From assembly GCF_036226445.1 (NCBI RefSeq), contig NZ_CP108474.1, positions 3,534,001 to 3,598,000 of the forward strand: 64,000 nucleotides of DNA. Direction: 5' to 3'. Shown here piece after piece: positions 38,282 through 51,645 of the stretch. Numbering within the stretch: the stretch's first letter is position 1; each line of letters begins with the position of its first letter. Both the position numbers and the translations under genes were made by a program. The notes beneath the pieces were generated by a model. It saw nothing but the letters and a program-made list of their open reading frames with translations. It was not told where the DNA came from and did no database searches. The stretch is from Streptomyces sp. NBC_01255. Lineage in GTDB: Bacteria; Actinomycetota; Actinomycetes; Streptomycetales; Streptomycetaceae.

Positions 38282-38366
38282 CCACGGCCGCGTAGCCACG
38301 GCCCCCGCCCCACCCGTACGTACGCCCGCCCGAGTGCGGGCCTTCTTCATGTCCGGAGGACACCAG

Positions 38367-39278
38367 ATGGCCACTCCCCTCTCCGCGGACCGGCTCCTCG
38401 CCGCGCTCCGCGCCGAAGGCGTCACCGTCGTCGAACACCCCGGCTGGCGCACCCACAACCGCAATCACACCGGTGCCTGGGGCCCCGTCACCGGCGTGAT
38501 GATCCACCACACCGTCTCCACCGGCACCGCCTCCTCCGTCGAGCTCTGCTTCAACGGCTACGAAGGCCTGCCCGGACCGCTCTGCCACGGCGTCATCGCC
38601 AAGGACGGCACCGTCCACCTCGTCGCCAACGGCCGCGCCAACCACGCCGGCGGCGGCGACCCGTCCGTCCTCCAGGCCGTGATCAGCGAGACGTACGGGG
38701 ACCGGCCCCCGGCCCCCCGAGCCCACCAGGGCACCCCGAACGCCGTCGACGGGAACTCCCGCTTCTACGGCTTCGAGTGCATCAACCTCGGCAACGGCAC
38801 CGACCCCTGGCCGGCCGCCCAGCTCGACGCGATCGAGCGGGTCTCCGCCGCCCTCTGCCGCGCCCACGACTGGGGCGCCAGGTCCGTCATCGGCCACCTG
38901 GAGTGGTCCGACTGGAAGAGCGACCCCAAGGGCTTCGGCATGCCGACGATGCGCGACCGCGTCCAGGCCCGCCTCAACAAGGCCCCCGCCAAGAACACCC
39001 CCACCTCCGGCAAGCCCGCCCCGCCCCGCCTCCAGCCCTTCCCGGGCACCTCGTTCTTCCGCAAGGAGACGAGCTCCCCGATCATCACGGCCATGGGCCG
39101 CCGCCTCGTCGCCGAGGGCTGTTCCGCGTACGGCGTCGGCCCCGGCCCCCGCTGGAGCGAGGCCGACCGCCGCAGCTACGCCAAGTGGCAGCACAAGCTC
39201 GGCTTCCGCGGCTCCGACGCCGACGGCGTGCCCGGCGCCGCCTCCTGGAACGCGCTGAAGGTCCCGTACACGAAGTAG
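38367..39278 (+). CDS. N-acetylmuramoyl-L-alanine amidase (endolysin-like)
   Basis: A 303-aa peptidoglycan amidase of the Amidase_2/PGRP type. Zinc-ligand and catalytic elements: H47-H48 in MIHHTVSTG, HLVANGRANHAGGG, and GHLEWSDWKSDPKG. A linker leads to a C-terminal peptidoglycan-binding-like domain (YAKWQHKLGFRGSDADGVPG). ATG 38367 follows GGAGGA; an upstream in-frame ATG lacks support. There is no signal peptide, so release needs a holin or it travels as a tail component. Followed by the holin genes. Confidence 0.88.
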   Translation: MATPLSADRLLAALRAEGVTVVEHPGWRTHNRNHTGAWGPVTGVMIHHTVSTGTASSVELCFNGYEGLPGPLCHGVIAKDGTVHLVANGRANHAGGGDPSVLQAVISETYGDRPPAPRAHQGTPNAVDGNSRFYGFECINLGNGTDPWPAAQLDAIERVSAALCRAHDWGARSVIGHLEWSDWKSDPKGFGMPTMRDRVQARLNKAPAKNTPTSGKPAPPRLQPFPGTSFFRKETSSPIITAMGRRLVAEGCSAYGVGPGPRWSEADRRSYAKWQHKLGFRGSDADGVPGAASWNALKVPYTK

Positions 39279-39303
39279 CCCCGTACCGGAGAGGAGACCC
39301 CCG

Positions 39304-39537
39304 ATGTCCGATGCCGCCAAGCGCACGGCCCGCACCGTCCTCCAGTCCGCCGTCGGCATCGCCGTCGTGCTCCCCGCGATCGTCGACGCGTCCGGCGTCC
39401 CCGCGACCCTCCCCTGGGTCGCCGGGGCGCTGGCCGTCGCCGGCGGACTGGCCCGGGTGATGGCCCTCGACACGGTGCAGACCCTGCTGCCGTCCTGGCT
39501 GCGCAGCTCCCCGGGAGGTGCCGATGACCGAGTCTGA
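39304..39537 (+). CDS. holin-like membrane protein
   Basis: A 77-aa protein with two hydrophobic segments (residues about 13-30, AVGIAVVLPAIVDASG, and 36-50, LPWVAGALAVAGGLA) and a short charged end. Size, topology and placement after the amidase fit a holin. Overlaps the next gene by 14 bases. Confidence 0.7.
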   Translation: MSDAAKRTARTVLQSAVGIAVVLPAIVDASGVPATLPWVAGALAVAGGLARVMALDTVQTLLPSWLRSSPGGADDRV

Positions 39538-39787
39538 TCCGAACGACCCCGTCGCCGTCGCCCTCGAACTGGAACGCCTCCGCGGCACCCTGGAGGCCGG
39601 CTTCGCCCGCGTCGACGGCTCGCTCGCCCTGCTCGTCCAGCGCAGCGACCAGACCGACAAACAGCTGGCCGACCACGAGGCCCGGCTCGACGCCCTGGAG
39701 CGTGCCCGCTGGCCGCTGGCCAGCATCGCCGCGCTCACCGCGAGCGCCGGCGTGCTCGTCGCGGTCTGGGAACTGGCCGCCAGGTGA
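39524..39787 (+). CDS. lysis-cassette membrane protein (XhlA-like layout)
   Basis: An 87-aa protein with an N-terminal coiled coil (LELERLRGTLEAGFARVDGS, LADHEARLDALERA) and a C-terminal membrane segment (SIAALTASAGVLVAVWELAA). This layout resembles XhlA-type or holin-accessory proteins. ATG 39524 has GGGAGG five bases upstream. Last gene of the tail block. Confidence 0.68.
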   Translation: MTESDPNDPVAVALELERLRGTLEAGFARVDGSLALLVQRSDQTDKQLADHEARLDALERARWPLASIAALTASAGVLVAVWELAAR

Positions 39788-39811
39788 CGAAGAAGCCCCA
39801 CTGAAAGAACG

Positions 39812-39853
39812 CCGAAGGGCGGCCACCCCGCAATCGGGGTGACCGCCCTTCGG
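39812..39853. terminator. bidirectional terminator between the tail block and rpoC
   Basis: Long stem with arms CCGAAGGGCGG and CCGCCCTTCGG, extended by CACCCCG/CGGGGTG, with a small loop. It serves the tail transcript and the convergent rpoBC transcript. Confidence 0.85.
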
Positions 39854-39863
39854 TTCGCACTAC

Positions 39864-43778
<3,915 letters not shown>

Positions 43779-43840
43779 TATGCGTCAATCCCTCTCAGGG
43801 TTGTAAGTCTTGGGGTCTGGAACGGGGGTCCTGGGGCCGG

Positions 43841-43866
43841 CCGGGGGTTCATTGCTGAACCCCCGG
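43841..43866 (-). repeat. GNRA-loop hairpin between rpoB and rpoC
   Basis: Perfect 11-bp stem CCGGGGGTTCA/TGAACCCCCGG with a GCAA tetraloop on the transcribed strand. No U-tract follows, so it is unlikely to be a terminator; possible processing or mRNA-stability element. Confidence 0.65.
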
Positions 43867-43878
43867 TCCGGACTCCCG

Positions 43879-46800
43879 TCAGACCTCTTCGACGCTGCTC
43901 GGCTCGCGCCGGGACAGGTCGATACCGAGCTCCTCCGCTGCGCGGAAGACGTCCTCGTCGGTGTCGCGCATCTCGATGGACATGCCGTCCGAAGAGAGCA
44001 CCTCCACGTTGAGGCACAGGGACTGCATCTCCTTGATGAGCACCTTGAAGGACTCGGGGATGCCGGGCTCAGGGATGTTCTCGCCCTTGACGATGGCCTC
44101 GTAGACCTTCACGCGGCCGGTCACGTCGTCGGACTTGATCGTCAGCAGCTCCTGGAGGGCGTACGCGGCGCCATAAGCCTCAAGCGCCCACACCTCCATC
44201 TCACCGAAGCGCTGGCCACCGAACTGGGCCTTACCACCCAGCGGCTGCTGGGTGATCATCGAGTACGGGCCGGTCGAACGCGCGTGGAGCTTGTCGTCGA
44301 CCAGGTGGTGCAGCTTGAGGATGTACATGTAGCCGACCGAGATCGGCTCCGGGAACGGCTCGCCGGAGCGGCCGTCGAACAGCCTCGCCTTACCGGTCGG
44401 GAGCACCATGCGCTCGCCGTCGCGGTTCGGGATGGTGTGGTTCAGCAGACCCGCGAGCTCGTCCTCACGCGCACCGTCGAAGACGGGGGTGGCGACGTTG
44501 GTGCCCGGGGCGACCTGGTCGGCGCCGATCGCCTGGAGGCGCTGCGCCCACTCGTCCGCGAGGCCGGAGACGTCCCAGCCGCGGCTGGCGAGCCAGCCGA
44601 GGTGGATCTCCAGGACCTGTCCCGGGTTCATTCGGGACGGGACACCCAGCGGGTTGAGGATGATGTCGACCGGCGTGCCGTCCTCAAGGAAGGGCATGTC
44701 CTCGATCGGAAGGATCTTGGAGATGACACCCTTGTTGCCGTGACGGCCGGCGAGCTTGTCACCGTCGGTGATCTTGCGCTTCTGGGCGACGTAGACGCGG
44801 ACCAGCTGGTTCACGCCCGGGGGAAGCTCGTCGCCCTCCTCGCGGTCGAAGACGCGGACGCCGATGATCTTGCCGATCTCGCCGTGCGGCACCTTCAGCG
44901 AGGTGTCACGGACCTCACGGGCCTTCTCACCGAAGATCGCGCGGAGCAGGCGCTCCTCCGGCGTCAGCTCGGTCTCGCCCTTGGGCGTGACCTTGCCGAC
45001 GAGGATGTCGCCGGCGACGACCTCGGCACCGATACGGATGATGCCGCGCTCGTCGAGGTCGGCGAGGACCTCCTCGGAGACGTTCGGGATGTCCCGGGTG
45101 ATCTCCTCCGGGCCGAGCTTGGTGTCACGGGCGTCGACCTCGTGCTCCTCGATGTGGATCGAGGAGAGGACGTCGTCCTGCACGAGGCGCTGCGACAGGA
45201 TGATCGCGTCCTCGTAGTTGTGACCCTCCCACGGCATGAACGCCACGAGCAGGTTCTTGCCGAGCGCCATCTCGCCGTCTTCGGTGGCGGGACCGTCGGC
45301 GAGGACCTGGCCCTCGATGACGCGGTCGCCCTCGTCGACGACGACCTTCTGGTTGACCGAGGTGCCCTGGTTCGAGCGCGAGAACTTGTGCAGGCGGTAC
45401 GTGATGTACGTGCCGTCGTCGTTGGCGACCGTGACGTAGTCGGCCGACAGCTCCTGGACGACACCGTCCTTCTCGGCCTTGAGCACGTCGCCGGCGTCGG
45501 TGGCACAGCGGTACTCCATGCCGGTGCCGACGAGCGGGGCCTCCGACTTGATCAGCGGCACCGCCTGACGCATCATGTTCGCGCCCATGAGGGCACGGTT
45601 GGCGTCGTCGTGCTCGAGGAACGGGATCATGGCGGTCGCGACCGACACCATCTGGCGCGGCGAGACGTCCATGTAGTCGACCTCGGACGGCAGGACGTAG
45701 TCGACCTCGCCGCCACGCTTACGCACCAGGACGCGGTTCTCGGTGAGCCGCATGTCGTCGTTGAGCGCGGCGTTGGCCTGCGCGATGACGAAGCGGTCCT
45801 CCTCGTCGGCGGTGACGTAGTCGACCTCGTCCGTGACCTGACCGTCGATGACCTTGCGGTACGGCGTCTCGATGAAGCCGAACGCGTTGACGCGGCCGTA
45901 CGAGGCGAGCGAACCGATCAGACCGATGTTCGGGCCTTCCGGGGTCTCGATCGGGCACATGCGTCCGTAGTGGGACGGGTGCACGTCTCGGACCTCGAAG
46001 CCGGCCCGCTCACGGGACAGACCACCAGGGCCCAGCGCCGAGAGACGACGCTTGTGCGTCAGACCCGACAGCGGGTTGTTCTGGTCCATGAACTGCGACA
46101 GCTGCGAGGTGCCGAAGAATTCCTTGATCGACGCCACGACCGGGCGAATGTTGATCAGGGTCTGCGGCGTGATCGCCTCGACGTCCTGGGTCGTCATGCG
46201 CTCACGCACGACGCGCTCCATACGAGCCAGACCCGTGCGGACCTGGTTCTGGATGAGCTCGCCGACGTTACGCAGACGACGGTTGCCGAAGTGGTCGATG
46301 TCGTCGGTCTCGACGACGATCTCGTTGCCGTTCTCGCCGATCGTCTCGGTCTCGCCCGCGTGGAGCTTGACCAGGTACTTGATCGTGGCGATGACGTCGT
46401 CGGTGGTGAGCACGCCGGCGTCCAGCGGCTCGTCGGCGCCGAGCTTCTTGTTCACCTTGTAGCGGCCGACCTTCGCGAGGTCGTAGCGCTTCGGGTTGAA
46501 GTAGAGGTTCTCGAGCAGCGTCTGAGCAGCCTCACGGGTCGGCGGCTCGCCCGGACGCAGCTTGCGGTAGATGTCGAGCAGCGCGTCGTCCTGGCCCTGG
46601 GTGTGGTCCTTCTCCAGGGTGGCGCGCATGGACTCGTACTCGCCGAACTCCTGCAGGATCTGCTCGGTGGTCCAGCCGAGAGCCTTCAGCAGAACGGTGA
46701 CCGACTGCTTGCGCTTGCGGTCGATGCGGACACCGACCAGGTCGCGCTTGTCGATCTCCATCTCCAGCCAGGCACCCCGGGACGGGATGATCTTGGCGGA

Positions 46801-47361
46801 GAAGATGTCCTTGTCGGACGTCTTGTCGATCGAGGAGTCGAAGTAGACACCCGGCGATCGGACCAGCTGCGACACCACGACACGCTCGGTGCCGTTGATG
46901 ACGAAGGTGCCCTTGTTGGTCATGAGCGGGAAGTCGCCCATGAAGACCGTCTGAGACTTGATCTCGCCGGTCTCGTTGTTGGTGAACTCGGCGGTGACGA
47001 AGAGCGGGGCACCGTACGTGAAGTCACGGTCCTTGCACTCGTCGATCGAGTTCTTCGGCGGCTCGAAGCGGTGGTCGCGGAAGGTCAGCGACATCGACCC
47101 GGAGAAGTCCTCGATCGGCGAGATCTCCTCGAAGATCTCTTCCAGGCCGGACTTCGTGGGGACGTCCTGTCCCGACTCAAGGGCAGCCTCGACGCGAGCC
47201 TTCCAGGCGGCATTACCGAGCAGCCAGTCAAAGCTCTCGGTCTGCAGCGCGAGGAGGTTCGGAACCTCGAGGGGCTCCTTGATCTTTGCAAAGGAGATGC
47301 GCAGCGGGGCGGTGCTTGCGCCGTTGTTCGTATTGGTCGAGGCGTTGCGCGAGGCGGCCAA
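43879..47361 (-). CDS. rpoB: RNA polymerase subunit beta
   Basis: Beta (1160 aa). The rifampicin region (residues about 415-450: [31 protein letters not shown]) is wild type, so no rifampicin-resistance change is present. TTG 47361 is the start: GGAAGGA lies seven bases upstream and the protein begins AASRNAS as in relatives. The longer frame is leader. It has its own promoter (47543-47571). Confidence 0.98.
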   Translation of the reverse strand: MAASRNASTNTNNGASTAPLRISFAKIKEPLEVPNLLALQTESFDWLLGNAAWKARVEAALESGQDVPTKSGLEEIFEEISPIEDFSGSMSLTFRDHRFEPPKNSIDECKDRDFTYGAPLFVTAEFTNNETGEIKSQTVFMGDFPLMTNKGTFVINGTERVVVSQLVRSPGVYFDSSIDKTSDKDIFSAKIIPSRGAWLEMEIDKRDLVGVRIDRKRKQSVTVLLKALGWTTEQILQEFGEYESMRATLEKDHTQGQDDALLDIYRKLRPGEPPTREAAQTLLENLYFNPKRYDLAKVGRYKVNKKLGADEPLDAGVLTTDDVIATIKYLVKLHAGETETIGENGNEIVVETDDIDHFGNRRLRNVGELIQNQVRTGLARMERVVRERMTTQDVEAITPQTLINIRPVVASIKEFFGTSQLSQFMDQNNPLSGLTHKRRLSALGPGGLSRERAGFEVRDVHPSHYGRMCPIETPEGPNIGLIGSLASYGRVNAFGFIETPYRKVIDGQVTDEVDYVTADEEDRFVIAQANAALNDDMRLTENRVLVRKRGGEVDYVLPSEVDYMDVSPRQMVSVATAMIPFLEHDDANRALMGANMMRQAVPLIKSEAPLVGTGMEYRCATDAGDVLKAEKDGVVQELSADYVTVANDDGTYITYRLHKFSRSNQGTSVNQKVVVDEGDRVIEGQVLADGPATEDGEMALGKNLLVAFMPWEGHNYEDAIILSQRLVQDDVLSSIHIEEHEVDARDTKLGPEEITRDIPNVSEEVLADLDERGIIRIGAEVVAGDILVGKVTPKGETELTPEERLLRAIFGEKAREVRDTSLKVPHGEIGKIIGVRVFDREEGDELPPGVNQLVRVYVAQKRKITDGDKLAGRHGNKGVISKILPIEDMPFLEDGTPVDIILNPLGVPSRMNPGQVLEIHLGWLASRGWDVSGLADEWAQRLQAIGADQVAPGTNVATPVFDGAREDELAGLLNHTIPNRDGERMVLPTGKARLFDGRSGEPFPEPISVGYMYILKLHHLVDDKLHARSTGPYSMITQQPLGGKAQFGGQRFGEMEVWALEAYGAAYALQELLTIKSDDVTGRVKVYEAIVKGENIPEPGIPESFKVLIKEMQSLCLNVEVLSSDGMSIEMRDTDEDVFRAAEELGIDLSRREPSSVEEV

Positions 47362-47542
47362 GAGGGGGTCCTTCCGAGGGCTCGGACTCACTACGCGCGT
47401 ACCGGTCCCCAGCAATGCTTTGCGGCAGACTTTTCCTGAGATGACCAAAAGGCCAGTTCAGACGGGGTCGGTCCACGAAGCGGATGCGAAGGTATGCCCC
47501 TGGTGACGGGCAGGGGGCAGCTAACAGGCAGCGCAAAGGGTC

Positions 47543-47571
47543 AGTGTAGCCACTTGGCTCACTGATGTCCA
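47543..47571 (-). promoter_or_regulatory. rpoB promoter
   Basis: Minus-strand -35 TGGACA (47571-47566), 17 bases, -10 TACACT (47548-47543); a very good principal-sigma promoter giving a leader of about 180 bases. Confidence 0.75.
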
Positions 47572-47573
47572 GG

Positions 47574-47586
47574 GCGAATAATTCGC
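47574..47586. promoter_or_regulatory. palindrome abutting the rpoB promoter
   Basis: GCGAATAATTCGC, a perfect 13-bp palindrome (6-1-6) ending two bases upstream of the -35. It stands out as AT-rich in this DNA. Candidate operator for an unknown regulator. Confidence 0.5.
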
Positions 47587-47820
47587 GACCCTCGTTGCTC
47601 TCAACTCCGCGGTACCTCGCGCCGTGCGGCGCACCTCGATACTGCCCGTTCAGTCGTCGATCCATGCCTCGGATACGGATCGTTGTGACGACGCGTCCTG
47701 AGAATTGCGCGCTGCGTGCGGTTCGTCAAGGCCCCCCGGTCTGCGGGGCGCACGGCGAAGATCACCATACTCCGCCACCGACGGCCCTCGGGGCCCCCGC
47801 CACGCCCTTCCCGGGGAACG
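47587..47820. other. rplL-rpoB gap, remainder
   Basis: No gene or convincing signal seen between the rpoB promoter palindrome and the rplL terminator. Short frames on both strands lack ribosome-binding sites. Confidence 0.5.
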
Positions 47821-47858
47821 CCGAAAGGCGACCACCCACAAGGGTGATCGCCTTTCGG
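47821..47858 (-). terminator. terminator or attenuator after rplL
   Basis: Stem CCGAAAGGCGA/TCGCCTTTCGG extended by CACCC/GGGTG around ACAA. It would stop most rplJL transcripts before rpoB, as known for this junction in many bacteria. Confidence 0.8.
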
Positions 47859-47910
47859 TGCTCCCGCGTTACACGGGGGCTGGAGTCAGCTACAGCGACT
47901 CGAAACGGTC

Positions 47911-48291
47911 TTACTTGACCGTGACGGAGGCGCCGGCGGCCTTGAGGGACTCGGCGGCCTTCTCGGCAACGTCCTTCGCGACCTTCTCGAGGACGGCCTT
48001 CGGGGTGCCGTCGACGAGGTCCTTGGCCTCCTTGAGGCCCAGGGAGGTGAGCTCGCGCACGACCTTGATGACCTGGATCTTCTTGTCGCCGGCACCCTCG
48101 AGGATGACGTCGAACTCGTCCTGCTCCTCGGCGGCCTCGGTGGCAACCGGGGCGCCCGGGCCGGCAACGGCGACGGCCGCAGCGGCGGTGACGTCGAACT
48201 TGTCCTCGAAGGCCTTAACGAACTCGGAGAGCTCGATGAGGGTCATCTCCTCGAACTGGGCGAGGAGGTCGTCCTGAGAGAGCTTCGCCAT
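47911..48291 (-). CDS. rplL: 50S ribosomal protein L7/L12
   Basis: L7/L12 (126 aa), the stalk protein present in several copies that recruits translation GTPases. The N-terminal dimer domain, Ala/Gly/Pro hinge and C-terminal domain ([20 protein letters not shown]) are clear. ATG 48291 has GGAAGGA upstream. Confidence 0.97.
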   Translation of the reverse strand: MAKLSQDDLLAQFEEMTLIELSEFVKAFEDKFDVTAAAAVAVAGPGAPVATEAAEEQDEFDVILEGAGDKKIQVIKVVRELTSLGLKEAKDLVDGTPKAVLEKVAKDVAEKAAESLKAAGASVTVK

Positions 48292-48401
48292 GATGGGCGA
48301 TCCTTCCACTAATTCGGCAGGTGCCGGATGTATGAAGAGGCGGGCGTAACGGCCCGCTGCGACCCGCGCGCTAGGCGGCGCGGATCAATGCGCGAGCCGA
48401 A

Positions 48402-48932
48402 TTACTCGGCACCGCCCTGCTCGGCGAGCTTGACGCGAAGCGCCTCCGCGGTGCGGACGAACTTCGACGGCAGCGCCTGGAAGAGCGAGGCAGCCTGAGA
48501 CTGCTTGCCCTTGAACGCGCCGGCCAGCTTGCTGAGCAGAACCTCGCGGGACTCGAGGTCCGCAAGCTTCTTGATCTCATCGGCGGTCAGCGCCTTACCG
48601 TCAAGGACACCGCCCTTGATGATGAGGTTCGGGTTCTCCTTGGCGAAGTCACGAAGACCCTTCGCCGACTCCACCGGGTCACCGGTGATGAAGGCGGCGC
48701 CCGTCGGACCGGTGAACTGGTCGTCGAGCGAGGTGATCCCGGCCTCGTTGGCCGCAATCTTGGTCAGCGTGTTCTTCACCACGGCGTACTGGGCGTTCTC
48801 ACCGAGCGAACGACGCAGCGTCTTGAGCTGCGCGACGGTGAGACCCCGGTACTCGGTCAGCACGACGGCGTTCGAGCTCTGGAACTTGTCCTTGAGCTCG
48901 GCTACCGCGGCAGCCTTGTCGGGCCTTGCCAT
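48402..48932 (-). CDS. rplJ: 50S ribosomal protein L10
   Basis: L10 (176 aa), the stalk base that binds L7/L12 dimers. [20 protein letters not shown] starts at 48932, nine bases after AGGAGG. The L10-L12 complex commonly represses its own mRNA through a leader. Confidence 0.96.
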   Translation of the reverse strand: MARPDKAAAVAELKDKFQSSNAVVLTEYRGLTVAQLKTLRRSLGENAQYAVVKNTLTKIAANEAGITSLDDQFTGPTGAAFITGDPVESAKGLRDFAKENPNLIIKGGVLDGKALTADEIKKLADLESREVLLSKLAGAFKGKQSQAASLFQALPSKFVRTAEALRVKLAEQGGAE

Positions 48933-48991
48933 GAGCGTCGGCCTCCTTCCGGGTGATGGGACCGCGCGGAAGGGGCTGAACAAAACAAAAC

Positions 48992-49014
48992 GCCCCGGCG
49001 CAGGCGCACGGGGC
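48992..49014 (-). promoter_or_regulatory. rplJ leader hairpin, attenuator-like
   Basis: Stem GCCCCG/CGGGGC closed by an inner GC-rich part and followed on the transcribed strand by GTTTTGTTTTGTT. This looks like an intrinsic terminator within the leader. It may be part of L10-leader control or an attenuator for rplJL. Confidence 0.65.
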
Positions 49015-49149
49015 TTTGCTCGACCGCATCACGAAGATCCGGGAACTCATCCACAGTCACCTGCGCGGGTCGTTCGCATCTCAGCGAATCCTTCGGCCAC
49101 CGCACCCGAGTGGGAGCAGCGACGACCAGCGGTCTTTGGCTTCTGTGGA

Positions 49150-49179
49150 AGCGTACGTGACGGGGTGCGGTTCGGGCAA
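49150..49179 (-). promoter_or_regulatory. rplJL promoter
   Basis: Minus-strand -35 TTGCCC (49179-49174), 18 bases, -10 TACGCT (49155-49150), overlapping the end of the upstream lipoprotein gene. Predicted leader is about 210 bases. Confidence 0.65.
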
Positions 49180-49180
49180 A

Positions 49181-50128
49181 TCAGCCCTGGCCGAGGCCCT
49201 CGCCGGCCCCCTCGCCGGCCCCCTCGCCGATGCCCTTGAGCATCTCCATGAAGTCGACGGTGTCCTTGGCCGGCGGGGCCTCGACGGTCGCCTTCGTGCC
49301 GTAGTCGGAGTAGAAGGCGGTCATGTTCATCGCGCCCTCGGGCATCTTCATGCCGACGACCATCTTGACCGGGTAGCCGTCACCGTTGACCCAGAGCTCG
49401 GTGTCGTAGCCCTTGATCCCCGACTCCTCCATGGTCGCCACGAGCTTGTCGCGGTCCGCCTTCGGCAGGCTGTCGAGGCTCTTGTTGGCGTTCAGCATGT
49501 CCTCGAAGGCGATCGAGCCCTTGTAGTGCTGGGCGTCGACGCCCTCGACCTTCTCCGGGCCGATGTGCTTGATGCCCGGGGCCTCCAGGAGGAGCGCGAG
49601 CTGCTGGGCCGGGTCCTGGTTCATACCGCCCAGGCCCTGCGACATCGTCTTCCCCAGGACGGCGTCGGATTCCTTCGCCATCCCGGCGAAGTCCATCTTC
49701 ATCCAGCGCTTGCCGTCCATCTCGGCGGCCTGCTCGGCGCCCATGTCCATGTACATGACGTCGTCACGCATGATCATGCGGATCTTCTCGGGCATTCCGG
49801 CGGCGCCCGCGCCGGCGAACATGCCCCCGGACATCGTCACGTCCATCGCGGCCGGGTCCCAGCCCTGCACACCGGTCATGGTGGTCGTGCCGGAGTCCAG
49901 GCCGGTGCCGGTCATCTCGATCGTCATCCGGATCTTCGCGGCCTTGGCCTCGGAGGTCTTCGTGTACGCGGCCTGGATGACCTTCGTGACGTCTTCGAGG
50001 CTCTGCGTCTGCGGCTTCGCGGGCGCGTCGGCCGCCTTCGGGTCGCCGTCCTGACACCCCGCGACACCCACCACGACGGCCGTGGCCGTCAGGGCGACGC
50101 CCGCGCGCTTCCATGCGGACATGTTCAT
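49181..50128 (-). CDS. LppX/LprAFG-like lipoprotein
   Basis: A 315-aa lipoprotein. Signal peptide with lipobox VAGC at about residues 21-24 (VVVGVAGC), then a beta-rich domain rich in Met and Gly. It resembles actinobacterial LppX_LprAFG proteins, which bind lipids in the periplasm-like space; the ligand here is unknown. The C-terminus is a short GEGAGEG repeat. ATG 50128 with GGGG upstream. Sits between rplA and rplJ in the same direction. Confidence 0.8.
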   Translation of the reverse strand: MNMSAWKRAGVALTATAVVVGVAGCQDGDPKAADAPAKPQTQSLEDVTKVIQAAYTKTSEAKAAKIRMTIEMTGTGLDSGTTTMTGVQGWDPAAMDVTMSGGMFAGAGAAGMPEKIRMIMRDDVMYMDMGAEQAAEMDGKRWMKMDFAGMAKESDAVLGKTMSQGLGGMNQDPAQQLALLLEAPGIKHIGPEKVEGVDAQHYKGSIAFEDMLNANKSLDSLPKADRDKLVATMEESGIKGYDTELWVNGDGYPVKMVVGMKMPEGAMNMTAFYSDYGTKATVEAPPAKDTVDFMEMLKGIGEGAGEGAGEGLGQG

Positions 50129-50182
50129 GAGCGTTCCCCACCCCTTGTTAAGCCTTTGCGATTCCTTGAACCGTAACAAAGA

Positions 50183-50220
50183 ACAGGCCCTCGCCTCTCC
50201 GAGGAGAGGCGAGGGCCTGT
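50183..50220 (-). terminator. terminator of rplK-rplA
   Basis: Perfect stem ACAGGCCCTCGCCTCTC and complement with a four-base loop, 26 bases after rplA. Confidence 0.85.
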
Positions 50221-50245
50221 CGACCACTCAGTGAACCGGTGAGGT

Positions 50246-50974
50246 TCAGACCGCGGCCGGGTCCTCCTCGACGAGGAGGTTACGGGTGCGGTTGGAGTCC
50301 AGCGGGATGCCGGGGCCCATCGTCGTCGTCAGGGTCGCCTTCTTGATGTAGCGGCCCTTGGCGGCGGACGGCTTCAGACGAAGGATCTCGTCCAGGGCCG
50401 CAGCGTAGTTCTCGACCAGCTTCGTCTCGTCGAAGGAGACCTTGCCGATGATGAAGTGCAGGTTCGAGTGCTTGTCGACGCGGAACTCGATCTTGCCGCC
50501 CTTGATGTCGTTGACAGCCTTCGCGACATCGGGGGTGACGGTGCCGACCTTGGGGTTCGGCATGAGACCACGCGGGCCGAGGACGCGGCCGAGGCGGCCG
50601 ACCTTGCCCATGAGGTCCGGGGTGGCCACAACGGCGTCGAACTCGTTCAGGCGGTTGCCCTTGGAGATCTCGTCGATGAGCTCGTCGGAGCCGACGATGT
50701 CGGCGCCGGCGGCAATCGCGGCCTCGGCACGGTCACCGGTCGCGAAGACCAGGACCCGGGCGGTCTTGCCGGTGCCGTGCGGGAGGTTCACGGTGCCGCG
50801 GACCATCTGGTCGGCCTTGCGCGGGTCGACACCCAGGCGGAAGGCGACCTCGACGGTGCCGTCGAACTTCGTGGCGGCGGTGTCCTTCGCCAGACGGACG
50901 GCCTCGAGGGGGGCGTAGTTCCGCTCCCGGTCGATCTTGGCGTCCGCGGCGCGGAGAGCCTTGCTGCGCTTCAC
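50246..50974 (-). CDS. rplA: 50S ribosomal protein L1
   Basis: L1 (242 aa), the mobile E-site stalk protein and usual repressor of the L11 operon. [20 protein letters not shown] and [18 protein letters not shown] are diagnostic. GTG start at 50974. Confidence 0.97.
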   Translation of the reverse strand: MKRSKALRAADAKIDRERNYAPLEAVRLAKDTAATKFDGTVEVAFRLGVDPRKADQMVRGTVNLPHGTGKTARVLVFATGDRAEAAIAAGADIVGSDELIDEISKGNRLNEFDAVVATPDLMGKVGRLGRVLGPRGLMPNPKVGTVTPDVAKAVNDIKGGKIEFRVDKHSNLHFIIGKVSFDETKLVENYAAALDEILRLKPSAAKGRYIKKATLTTTMGPGIPLDSNRTRNLLVEEDPAAV

Positions 50975-51052
50975 TTCTTCTCCTGTTGGTTCAGGTATGG
51001 AGTCGTGGTGCGGGCCGGCGCGGGCCCTACCACTAGGTCACAAGGGGGTTGA

Positions 51053-51487
51053 TCAGCCCTCGACGGTGATGCCCATGGAACGGGCGGTACCGGCGATGAT
51101 CTTGGACGCGGCGTCCAGGTCATTGGCGTTCAGGTCGGGCAGCTTGACCGTGGCGATCTCGCGGACCTGAGCGGCCGTGAGCTTCGCGACCTTGGTCTTG
51201 TGGGGCTCGCCGGAGCCCTTGTCCACACCAGCGGCCTTGAGGATCAGCTTCGCGGCCGGCGGAGTCTTGGTGATGAAGGTGAAGGTGCGGTCCTCGTAGA
51301 CCGTGATCTCCACCGGCACGACCATGCCACGCTGCGACTCGGTCGCGGCGTTGTAGGCCTTGCAGAACTCCATGATGTTGACGCCGTGCTGACCGAGCGC
51401 GGGGCCGACCGGCGGGGCCGGGTTCGCCGCACCGGCGTTGATCTGGAGCTTGATAAGCCCCGTGACCTTCTTCTTCTTGGGAGGCAT
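51053..51487 (-). CDS. rplK: 50S ribosomal protein L11
   Basis: L11 (144 aa), in the GTPase centre, needed for RelA activation and the target region of thiostrepton. [20 protein letters not shown] and [11 protein letters not shown] are typical. It has its own promoter. Confidence 0.97.
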
Positions 51488-51544
51488 TGCTCTCTCCGGG
51501 TCCTAGTGAGAGTGTTCAGCCCGCCTTCCGGTCATCCGGATGCA

Positions 51545-51585
51545 GGCATACCGCACAACGATAACGGGTATGGACGTGCGGCTAA
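51545..51585 (-). promoter_or_regulatory. rplK promoter and shared initial transcript
   Basis: Minus-strand -35 TTAGCC (51585-51580), 16 bases, -10 TATCGT (51563-51558), then after one base GTGCGGTATGCC (51556-51545). The same 12-mer follows the secY -10. Confidence 0.6.
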
Positions 51586-51594
51586 AAACCGAGC

Positions 51595-51627
51595 AGGTCA
51601 GAGCGGCTGCGAGAGCCACTCTGACCT
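51595..51627 (-). terminator. terminator of secE-nusG
   Basis: Stem AGGTCAGAG/CTCTGACCT extended by GGCT/AGCC around GCGAG, 19 bases after nusG, just before the rplK promoter. Confidence 0.8.
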
Positions 51628-51645
51628 GGTCGGAAGACGGTGAGA

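Noticed and set aside
24134..39787. Contractile injection system (eCIS)
   Set aside because: No sheath, no AAA ATPase, no gp25-like or VgrG-like baseplate protein was seen; the chaperone frameshift, Dit-like and tape-measure-like proteins point to a non-contractile tail.
21018..39787. Intact prophage
   Set aside because: No capsid, portal, terminase, integrase or replication genes, and no att-like direct repeats at the borders were found by eye.
46000..46130. Rifampicin-resistance mutation in rpoB
   Set aside because: The rifampicin region reads as wild type at the Asp, His and Ser positions usually changed.
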